A stretch of 64,000 nt of DNA from contig NZ_CP067225.1 in NCBI RefSeq assembly GCF_016617715.1, positions 62,001 to 126,000 of the forward strand. The letters are read 5' to 3'. This DNA comes from Paracoccus sp. MC1862 (GTDB taxonomy: Bacteria; Pseudomonadota; Alphaproteobacteria; Rhodobacterales; Rhodobacteraceae). Below, one piece after another: positions 30,744 through 38,597 of the stretch; position 1 is the first letter of the stretch, and every line of letters starts with the position of its first letter. A program made the translations under genes and the position numbers. Under the pieces are notes generated by a model. The model did not search any database and had not been told where the DNA came from. It was given only the letters and a program-made list of their open reading frames with translations.

Positions 30744-31283
30744 ATGAGCAAGCTGTTAAAAAGGCTGGCGCAAGTTGCAGTGTGTTTTGCGCTCGCCCTG
30801 CCGACCCTTTCTGACGGGGCCTTTGCCCAGAATGCGCGCAGCGCAGCCGGCGGACCCGAGCGGGTGATCCAGGCCAAGGCGGGCGGTGCCTCGAACGCCT
30901 CGCTGCAATGCCTGACCGAGGCGCTTTACCACGAGGCACGGGGCGAGTCGGTGAAGGGACAGCGGGCGGTGGCCGAGGTCATCCTGAACCGTGTCGATCA
31001 CCCGGCCTTCCCCGGCTCGGTCTGCGGGGTCATCAACCAGCCCAAGCAGTTCAGCTACAAGGGCAAGGTCGGCCGGATGCGCGACCGCGCGGCAGCCCAG
31101 CGCGCCCAGAAGATCGCGACCGAGGCCTTGGCCGGCGCGCCGCGCAGCCTGACCGGGGGTGCCACCTATTTCCACACCACCTATGTCAAGCCGTCCTGGG
31201 CCAAGCGCTTCACCCGGACGACCAGGATCGGCGCCCATATCTTCTATCGCCGCGCCGACGGGCAGCGGGTCGCCTCGAACTGA
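30744..31283 (+). CDS. Cell-wall hydrolase, SleB/CwlJ type
   Basis: A 179-residue exported protein with a signal peptide (about 1-29, cleavage after FAQ) and a Hydrolase_2 domain. The catalytic glutamate is Glu64 in ALYHEARGES. VINQPKQFSYKG and GATYFHTTYVKPSW are conserved. Such enzymes cut peptidoglycan glycan strands; in non-spore-formers the role is usually wall turnover. The ATG at 30744 is preferred over the TTG three bases earlier. Confidence 0.85.
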   Translation: MSKLLKRLAQVAVCFALALPTLSDGAFAQNARSAAGGPERVIQAKAGGASNASLQCLTEALYHEARGESVKGQRAVAEVILNRVDHPAFPGSVCGVINQPKQFSYKGKVGRMRDRAAAQRAQKIATEALAGAPRSLTGGATYFHTTYVKPSWAKRFTRTTRIGAHIFYRRADGQRVASN

Positions 31284-31350
31284 CGAGCTTTTCGCTGCGG
31301 ATGGCTGGCCTCGCCCTTGCGGCGGGGCCTTGTTCGTTCCAACAGGGGCC

Positions 31351-32136
31351 ATGAGCATCCCCGACCGCATCCACCTGCGCGACCACGTCGTTGCCGCCGA
31401 GATCGGCGCCTTCCAGAGCGAACGCGGCCAGACCCAGCGCCTGCGCTTCGGCATCGAGGTCGCCCTGGCGCAGCCGGTAACGGGCGCGGGGGATCAGGTG
31501 GACGCGATCCTCAGCTATGACGTGCTGGTGGCGGCAGTGGCCGATGGGCTGGCCGACCGCCGCTATGACCTGCTGGAAACCCTGGCCGAACGCATCGCCG
31601 CGCAGGTGCTGACGCACCCCCGGGCTGCCGAGGTGACGGTCAGGGTCGAAAAGCTGGACCGCGTGCCCGGCGCGCTGGGCGTGACGCTGAGCCGGCGCAA
31701 GGGGCAGGTCGAGGTGCGGACCGAGGCCGCGCGCCCGGCCCTGCTGTTCATGGGCCGCCCCGTCGCGCTGGCCGCAGGCCCCTTGGTGGTCGTGCCCGCC
31801 GCCCCTCGCCTGCCGCTGCCGCAGGGTGGCGACTCCCGGCGCATCGCCCTGCTGGCGCTGGATCAGGCCGCATGGGCGCTGGCCGGGGAATTGGGGATCA
31901 ACGTCGCCGACAGCCGGACCGAGATCGACTGGGCGGCGGCGAACGGGATTGCGGTGGTCTGGGCGCCGACGCGGATGGCCGCCGATGAAGCGGTCAGTGC
32001 CGAGCCCGAAGCGCTGACCCTGTGGCTCGCCGCCCGGCTGCAGGCGGTGCGCATCGACTGGGCGCTGCCCGAGGGCGCGGCACTGCCGGCCGCTGCGGCG
32101 GGCTTCCCCATCCCCTCGACCCGGCTAGGCAGCTGA
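31351..32136 (+). CDS. folB: Dihydroneopterin aldolase with C-terminal extension
   Basis: A 261-residue protein whose first 120 residues are FolB, converting dihydroneopterin to 6-hydroxymethyl-dihydropterin. Glu24 (SERG), Tyr56 and Lys101 (VEKLDRVPGA) match the active site. Residues about 124-261 are an extra domain that I cannot assign. It has alternating hydrophobic strands (ALLFMG, LVVVPAAP, IALLALD, IAVVWAP), suggesting an alpha/beta fold. Followed by folP and glmM in the same direction with short spacing, as in other Rhodobacterales. Confidence 0.85.
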   Translation: MSIPDRIHLRDHVVAAEIGAFQSERGQTQRLRFGIEVALAQPVTGAGDQVDAILSYDVLVAAVADGLADRRYDLLETLAERIAAQVLTHPRAAEVTVRVEKLDRVPGALGVTLSRRKGQVEVRTEAARPALLFMGRPVALAAGPLVVVPAAPRLPLPQGGDSRRIALLALDQAAWALAGELGINVADSRTEIDWAAANGIAVVWAPTRMAADEAVSAEPEALTLWLAARLQAVRIDWALPEGAALPAAAAGFPIPSTRLGS

Positions 32137-32192
32137 GCCTTGCAGGACGCCTGCACCCGCGGCATCTAGCAGAGAGGAGCCCCCGTCAGACC

Positions 32193-33182
32193 ATGGCTGC
32201 GACCGAATATTTCCGTCCCATCCCCGATCTCGGACCCGGCCGCTGGCGGCTCGCGGGGGGATGGGTGCATTTCTCGTCCTTTGAGCTTCTGACCCGCGGC
32301 GGCGTGCCCCGGATCGTCACGCAAGCACCGCCCGAGGTCATCGCGGCCTTGACCGCCCCGCGCCCGCCCGTGCTGGGCCTTGCGATGGACGCGCCGCGCA
32401 TCATGGGCATCGTCAACGTGACCCCCGACAGCTTTTCGGACGGCGGTCGCTGGAATGCGGATGGCGGCATCGCCCATGGTCGCGGACTGGCGGCCGAGGG
32501 GGCGCATATCCTCGACATCGGCGGCGAATCGACCCGGCCCGGATCACAGGCGGTGTCTGTGTCCGACGAGATCGCCCGCATCCACCCTGCGGTCCGGGCG
32601 CTATCGGGCGAGGTTCCGGTTTCGTTGGACACCCGCAAGGCCGCAGTGGCGCGCGAGGGCGTCGGGGCGGGCGCGGGGGTGGTGAACGACGTCTCGGGTC
32701 TTGACTTCGACCCCGGCATGGCAGCGGTCGTGGCGGAAACCGGCGCGGCTCTCTGCCTGATGCACGCGCAGGGCGTTCCCGAGACGATGCAGGACGATCC
32801 GCGCTATGACGACGTGCTGCTGGATGTCCATGACGCGCTGGCGCTGCGGATCGCGCGGGCCGAGGCGGCGGGCATTCCGCGCGACCGGATCGTGATCGAC
32901 CCCGGCATCGGCTTCGGCAAGACGCAGGAACATAACCTTGCCATCCTGCGCCGGATATCGCTTTACCATGGGCTCGGGGTGCCGGTGCTGCTGGGGGCCT
33001 CGCGCAAGCGGTTCGTCGGCGCGCTCGGCGGTGCCGGAGAGGCTGCGGCCCGCGACCCCGGATCCCTTGCCGTGACGCTGGCGGCGGTGCAGCAGGGCAT
33101 CCAGATCCACCGGGTCCATGACGTGGCCGGGACCAGACAAGGGCTTGCCCTGTGGCAGGCGATAACGAGGGCAGAGGCATGA
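32193..33182 (+). CDS. folP: Dihydropteroate synthase
   Basis: A 329-residue TIM-barrel enzyme that joins pterin and p-aminobenzoate, the target of sulfonamides. [11 protein letters not shown] (75-85) and [10 protein letters not shown] (108-117) are the two pterin/pABA motifs, and GASRKRF is the third. The N-terminal 65 residues are an extension that is not present in E. coli FolP. ATG 32193 follows AGAGAGGAGC. The stop overlaps the glmM start by four bases. Confidence 0.94.
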   Translation: MAATEYFRPIPDLGPGRWRLAGGWVHFSSFELLTRGGVPRIVTQAPPEVIAALTAPRPPVLGLAMDAPRIMGIVNVTPDSFSDGGRWNADGGIAHGRGLAAEGAHILDIGGESTRPGSQAVSVSDEIARIHPAVRALSGEVPVSLDTRKAAVAREGVGAGAGVVNDVSGLDFDPGMAAVVAETGAALCLMHAQGVPETMQDDPRYDDVLLDVHDALALRIARAEAAGIPRDRIVIDPGIGFGKTQEHNLAILRRISLYHGLGVPVLLGASRKRFVGALGGAGEAAARDPGSLAVTLAAVQQGIQIHRVHDVAGTRQGLALWQAITRAEA

Positions 33183-34528
33183 GCAGAAAGCTTTTCGGCA
33201 CCGACGGGGTGCGCGGGCGCGCGAACAGCCATCCGATGACCGCCGAGATGGCGTTGCGCCTCGGCGCGGCGGCGGGGCGCTACTTCCGCAGCGAGAACGG
33301 CAGCAACGGGCACCGGGTCGTGATCGGCAAGGATACCCGGCTGTCGGGCTACATGCTGGAAAACGCGCTGACGGCGGGTCTGACCAGCACGGGCATGAAC
33401 GTGCTGCTGCTGGGGCCGGTGCCGACGCCCGCGGTGGGCTATCTCACGCGGTCGATGCGGGCCGATCTGGGCATCATGATCTCGGCCAGCCACAATCCGG
33501 CCGATGACAACGGCATCAAGTTCTTCGGCCCCGACGGCTTCAAGCTGTCCGACGAGGCCGAGCTTGAGATCGAGGCGATCCTCGCCGCTGAGATCCCGCT
33601 GGCCGCGCCCGCCAAGATCGGGCGGGCCAGGCGGATTGACGACGGTCGCGGGCGCTATGTCGAATACGCCAAGACCACCTTCCCGCAGGGCCAGCGGCTG
33701 GACGGGCTGAAGGTGGTGATCGACTGCGCGAACGGCGCGGCCTATCGCGCTGCCCCAGAGGTGCTGTGGGAACTTGGCGCCGAGGTGATTCCGCTGGGGG
33801 TGGACCCGGACGGCTTCAACATCAACGATGGCGTGGGCTCCACCCACCCGCAGGCCGCGGCGGCGGCGGTGCTGGAGCATGGCGGGCATCTGGGCATCAG
33901 CCTCGACGGTGACGCGGACCGGGTGATGATCATCGACGAAACCGGCGCGGTGGCCGACGGCGACCAGATCATGGCGCTGCTGGCCAGCCGCTGGGCTGAC
34001 GCGGGCAGGCTGCGCGGGGGGGCGCTGGTCGCCACGGTAATGTCGAACCTCGGGTTGGAGCGTTTTCTGACGGGCCGCGGGTTGCGGCTGGAGCGCACGG
34101 CTGTCGGCGACCGCTATGTGGTGGAACGGATGCGCGGCGCGGGCTTCAACCTCGGCGGCGAGCAGTCGGGCCATATCGTGATGACCGACTATGCCACGAC
34201 CGGGGACGGCCTGATCGCCGGGCTGCAGTTCCTCGCGGCGCTGTCCGACAGCGGCAGGCCGGCCAGCGATCTGGTGCGCCAGTTCGACCCCGTGCCGCAG
34301 ATGCTGAAGAACGTGCGCTACAAGGCCGGGGCCGATCCCCTGTCGGCCGAGGCGGTCCGCGCCGAGATCGCCAGCGCCGAGGCGCGGCTGGCGCAGTCGG
34401 GCCGCGTCCTGATCCGCAAGTCCGGCACCGAGCCCCTCATCCGCGTCATGGCCGAGGCCGAGGACGAGGCCGTGCTGCGCGAGGTCGTGGAGGGCATCGT
34501 CGCGGCAGTCGAGAAGGCGGCGGCCTGA
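33179..34528 (+). CDS. glmM: Phosphoglucosamine mutase
   Basis: A 449-residue enzyme that interconverts glucosamine-6- and glucosamine-1-phosphate for peptidoglycan and lipopolysaccharide. The phosphoserine is Ser104 in ISASHNP, the metal loop is DGDADR, and the phosphate-binding [12 protein letters not shown] is near the C terminus. It overlaps folP (ATGA), a common coupling of folate and wall-precursor genes. ATG 33179 begins with [14 protein letters not shown] strong hairpin follows the stop. Confidence 0.96.
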   Translation: MSRKLFGTDGVRGRANSHPMTAEMALRLGAAAGRYFRSENGSNGHRVVIGKDTRLSGYMLENALTAGLTSTGMNVLLLGPVPTPAVGYLTRSMRADLGIMISASHNPADDNGIKFFGPDGFKLSDEAELEIEAILAAEIPLAAPAKIGRARRIDDGRGRYVEYAKTTFPQGQRLDGLKVVIDCANGAAYRAAPEVLWELGAEVIPLGVDPDGFNINDGVGSTHPQAAAAAVLEHGGHLGISLDGDADRVMIIDETGAVADGDQIMALLASRWADAGRLRGGALVATVMSNLGLERFLTGRGLRLERTAVGDRYVVERMRGAGFNLGGEQSGHIVMTDYATTGDGLIAGLQFLAALSDSGRPASDLVRQFDPVPQMLKNVRYKAGADPLSAEAVRAEIASAEARLAQSGRVLIRKSGTEPLIRVMAEAEDEAVLREVVEGIVAAVEKAAA

Positions 34529-34536
34529 GCGGAGAC

Positions 34537-34564
34537 GCCGGACCGGGGCGCTGCCCGGTCCGGC
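34537..34564. terminator. Long GC hairpin after glmM
   Basis: GCCGGACCGGG (34537-34547) and CCCGGTCCGGC (34554-34564) form a perfect 11-base stem with a six-base loop, eight bases after the glmM stop. No U-run, so it is either a structure-only terminator or a transcript-stabilising stem. Confidence 0.5.
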
Positions 34565-34580
34565 CTGCCGGCCCCTTTTC

Positions 34581-34644
34581 GCCGGAAAACGGGCCACTGG
34601 ACTCATCCGGCGGAAAAGCGGCCATGACGGCGGTTTTCTGATCC
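34581..34644 (-). repeat. Palindromic intergenic element, copy 3 (full length, inverted)
   Basis: Reading on the minus strand it starts GGATCAGAAAACCGCC and ends GCCCGTTTTCCGGC. It aligns with the element at 17320-17382 at about 50 of 63 positions. Most differences are transitions or keep the palindromic pairing. It lies between glmM and the convergent flavin monooxygenase gene. Confidence 0.75.
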
Positions 34645-34701
34645 ATCCCCTGTTCGGGCGGCTCGATGCCCGGGATGCCGGGCAAAGAAGAAGCCCGCCG
34701 G

Positions 34702-35835
34702 TCAGCCTGTCGCGGTAGGGTCGTGGTCATAGACCCAAGCGAAGCGCTCGAACACCGCTCTTGGCGCGAGGCGATTGGCGAGCCGCAGCGCCGTGTGACC
34801 CGCAAGGCGCTTTGGCCCGGACAGGTGATAGTTCCGGGCATTCGCCGTGGCCGCCGCGACGATCCGGGCGCAGCGGTCGCGCCGCCGCGCCTGATAGCGG
34901 GCCAAGGCGCGAGGCTGGTCGGGATCGGCGTCGAGGCAAGCGGCCAGCACCCAGGCATCCTCGATCGCCATGCAGGCCCCTTGGGCGAGAAAGGGCAGGG
35001 TGGGATGCGCCGCGTCCCCCAGGATCGCGCGGCTGTCGTCGTGCCAGCGGGGCGCGACCTCGTGCCGGAACAGTCCCCAGAGGCCGGTTTCCGTGACCTG
35101 CGCCAGCCAGCCCGGAACCGGGCCGCCGAAGCCCGCATAGGCAAGGCGCAGGTTCCGGGGATCATCCGTCTGCGACCAGCCTTCGCCGGTCCAGTCGGGG
35201 CGCTCGATCACGGCCACGATGTTGCGCAGGCCGAAGCCCAGCGGATAACTGACCAGATGCCGTCCCGACCCCATGAAGACCTGCGACACCGGGCGGGCGT
35301 CATCTTCCGCGGGGATGATCGCCCGCCAAGCGGTCTGGCCGGTGAAAAAGGGCGTCTCGGACCCGTTCAGCGCCACCCGGACGCGGCTGTGCAAGCCGTC
35401 CGCGCCGATCACGAGGGGCGCCTCGGGCAATGTCTCGACGGGCGAGCCGAGACGGATCTCGACGCCCGCCGTGCGAGCCGCGTCCTCAAGGACCTGCAGC
35501 AGACGGGCGCGGTGGACGGTGCGGAAGCTCGTCTGCGGACGGAGGCGGATAAAGTCCATGGCAAGGACCAGAGCGCCAGTATCGTCGCGCAACTCGACCC
35601 CGTGAGAGGGGGCCGAGGCAGCGTGAAAAGCCTTTCTCAGCCCCAGCGCGTCCAGCACGCGGCCGGCATTGGGGCTGACCTGGATGCCCGCGCCGACCTC
35701 GCGATAAGCCCCGGCGCGTTCATGGACGGTGACGCGGGCACCTCTCTGCGCCAAGGCCAGCGCGGCGGTCAGCCCGCCGATGCCACCGCCGATGATGATG
35801 GCCGCACGTCCTTGCAGCGCCCCGATGCCTGCCAT
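34702..35835 (-). CDS. FAD-dependent aromatic-type monooxygenase
   Basis: A 377-residue class A flavoprotein monooxygenase. The FAD loop GGGIGG (16-21), the ADGLHSRVR segment (DG motif) and GDAAHPTLPFLAQGA (second FAD motif) are all present. It resembles salicylate hydroxylase and the UbiH/VisC group. The substrate cannot be told from the sequence, and no aromatic-degradation genes are near, so a housekeeping role is as likely as catabolism. Transcribed alone. Confidence 0.8.
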   Translation of the reverse strand: MAGIGALQGRAAIIIGGGIGGLTAALALAQRGARVTVHERAGAYREVGAGIQVSPNAGRVLDALGLRKAFHAASAPSHGVELRDDTGALVLAMDFIRLRPQTSFRTVHRARLLQVLEDAARTAGVEIRLGSPVETLPEAPLVIGADGLHSRVRVALNGSETPFFTGQTAWRAIIPAEDDARPVSQVFMGSGRHLVSYPLGFGLRNIVAVIERPDWTGEGWSQTDDPRNLRLAYAGFGGPVPGWLAQVTETGLWGLFRHEVAPRWHDDSRAILGDAAHPTLPFLAQGACMAIEDAWVLAACLDADPDQPRALARYQARRRDRCARIVAAATANARNYHLSGPKRLAGHTALRLANRLAPRAVFERFAWVYDHDPTATG

Positions 35836-35896
35836 TTTCCCGCCCTTCTGTTCCGGGCCGCAGCCGTAAGCAAGGGGCCGCGGACAGGCGATGCGG

Positions 35897-36319
35897 TCAG
35901 TCGTCCCGGTGGACGCGCTCGCGCCGTTCGTGCTTTTCCTGCGCTTCCAGCGTCATGGTGGCGATGGGGCGAGCGTCCAGGCGGCGCAGGCTGATCGGCT
36001 CGCCGGTCATCTCGCAATAGCCGAACTCGCCCGTCTCGATCCGGCGCAGGGCGGCGTCGATCTTGCTGACCAGCTTGCGCTGGCGGTCGCGGGTGCGCAG
36101 CTCGATCGCGCGGTCGGTTTCCTCGGATGCGCGGTCGGCGATGTCGGGGACATTGCGGCCGCTGTCCTTCATCCCTTCCAGCGTTTCGGCGGACTGGTCC
36201 AGAAGCTCCTGCTTCCAGGCCAGCAGCTTGCGGCGGAAATATTCAAGCTGGCGTTCATTCATGAAGGGCTCGTCCTCGGCGGGACGATATTCTTCGGGAA
36301 GGAAAGTCTGGCGCTTCAT
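35897..36319 (-). CDS. dksA: DksA-family RNA polymerase-binding factor lacking zinc cysteines
   Basis: A 140-residue DksA that binds the RNA polymerase secondary channel and works with ppGpp. The coiled-coil tip residues are kept (Asp59, Asp62 and Ala64, the DxxDxA motif). The C-terminal globular part aligns with E. coli DksA (FGYCE, RRLDARPIAT), but of four zinc-binding cysteines only Cys102 remains. The other sites are Thr105, Thr123 and Ala126. A cysteine-poor functional DksA is known in Rhodobacter, so a working redox-insensitive factor is plausible. Divergent from the MoxR gene. Confidence 0.88.
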   Translation of the reverse strand: MKRQTFLPEEYRPAEDEPFMNERQLEYFRRKLLAWKQELLDQSAETLEGMKDSGRNVPDIADRASEETDRAIELRTRDRQRKLVSKIDAALRRIETGEFGYCEMTGEPISLRRLDARPIATMTLEAQEKHERRERVHRDD

Positions 36320-36485
36320 GGCTCCTCCGAAGGCGGGACCGAGGGCGGTGCCCGTTCCTTTGGCGCCCCCTTAAAGGATGAGGCGCAGGAAGGAAATAGT
36401 CGCGTGACGCCGGGGCCGAACTTGCCCGTGAGCGGCCCGCGGCCTAGTGTCCGCTGGTTCGCCCGCCTGCCAGAAGGACCGATCC

Positions 36486-37325
<840 letters not shown>

Positions 37326-37356
37326 AACCGTCTGGCTCCGGCTTATCTTCCCGGAC

Positions 37357-38505
37357 ATGGCCGAACTGACCATTTCCATCCTGCATGGCGTGGATGCGCT
37401 GGACGCCGCCGCGTGGGACACCTGCGGTGCGGGCGGCGATCCCTTCACCAGCCACCGCTTCCTGCTGGCGCTGGAGCAGTCGAAGTCGGTGGGCAAGGGG
37501 ACGGGCTGGCACCCCTCGCATCTGGTGGCCCGGATCGGGAACAAGGTGGTGGGCGTTGCGCCGCTTTACCTCAAGACCCACAGCCAGGGCGAATACATCT
37601 TCGACCATGCCTGGGCGGATGCCTGGCGGCGGGCAGGCGGGCAGTATTACCCCAAGCTGCAATGCGCCGTGCCCTTCACTCCCGCCACGGGGCCGCGTCT
37701 GATTGCGGATGACCCGCAGGTGCAGGCGGGCTTGCTGGCGGCGATGACGCAGGTGGCGACGCGGGCCGACCTGTCCTCGGCCCATGTCACCTTCTGCACC
37801 GAGGCCGAGCGGGCCTTGGGCGAGGCGCAGGGCTGGCTGGGCCGCACCACGACGCAGTATCACTGGCTCAATGACGGCTACGGCAGCTACGAGGACTTCC
37901 TTGCCGCGCTCTCCAGCCGCAAGCGCAAGGCGCTGCGCAAGGAACGCGAGCGGGCCAATGCCTTCGGCGGCCGCATCCTCGCGCTGACCGGCGACGAGTT
38001 GCGTCCCCAGCATTGGGACGCGATGTGGACCTTCTATCAGGACACCGGCGGGCGCAAATGGGGGCGGCCCTACCTGACGCGGGCCTTCTTCGACCTACTG
38101 CACCAGACCATGCGCGACGACTGCCTGCTGTTTCTGGCCGAGCGCGACGGCCGCCCGGTCGCGGGGGCTCTGAACCTGATCGGGCGCGAGACGCTGTTCG
38201 GCCGCTACTGGGGCTGCACCGAGGACCACCCATTCCTGCATTTCGAGCTGTGCTATCACCGCGCCATCGACTGGGCGATCGAACACGGGCTTTCCCGCGT
38301 CGAGGCGGGCGCGCAGGGGGAACACAAGCTCGCCCGCGGCTACATGCCGGCCGAGACCCATTCGATCCACTGGGTTGCCGATACGGGCTTCCGCCGGGCG
38401 CTTGCCGGATACCTCGCGCAAGAGACCGAGGCGGTCGGCGATGACATGGCCGAAACCGCCGCCTTCGGCCCCTATCGGCGGGGCGATGGTTCAAATGCCA
38501 CCTAA
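37357..38505 (+). CDS. FemAB-like/GNAT acyltransferase (DUF482, PF04339)
   Basis: A 382-residue protein of the peptidogalycan/FemAB-like acyltransferase family. The segment DPFTSHRFLLALEQSKSVGKGTGW at the N terminus and GRYWGCTEDHPFLHFELCYH with GAQGEHKLARGY in the C-terminal half are the family's conserved blocks. It has no signal or membrane segment. An aminoacyl or acyl transfer reaction is inferred from the fold; donor and acceptor are unknown. It follows the MoxR gene by 31 bases and may be cotranscribed. Confidence 0.78.
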   Translation: MAELTISILHGVDALDAAAWDTCGAGGDPFTSHRFLLALEQSKSVGKGTGWHPSHLVARIGNKVVGVAPLYLKTHSQGEYIFDHAWADAWRRAGGQYYPKLQCAVPFTPATGPRLIADDPQVQAGLLAAMTQVATRADLSSAHVTFCTEAERALGEAQGWLGRTTTQYHWLNDGYGSYEDFLAALSSRKRKALRKERERANAFGGRILALTGDELRPQHWDAMWTFYQDTGGRKWGRPYLTRAFFDLLHQTMRDDCLLFLAERDGRPVAGALNLIGRETLFGRYWGCTEDHPFLHFELCYHRAIDWAIEHGLSRVEAGAQGEHKLARGYMPAETHSIHWVADTGFRRALAGYLAQETEAVGDDMAETAAFGPYRRGDGSNAT

Positions 38506-38597
38506 AGCCTCGGGCCGGAAGGGCCGGATTCTTACCGATTGTTAAGGGCTGGAACCCACCCTGACGCCTGCGATCATCGCAAGCGGCGGCAGGGCGG

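Noticed and set aside
27940..30939. A 999-residue open frame on the minus strand opposite the PPDK-like gene
   Set aside because: It is the antisense shadow of a strongly conserved plus-strand gene in GC-rich DNA. The translation is rich in His, Gly and Arg with no family motif.
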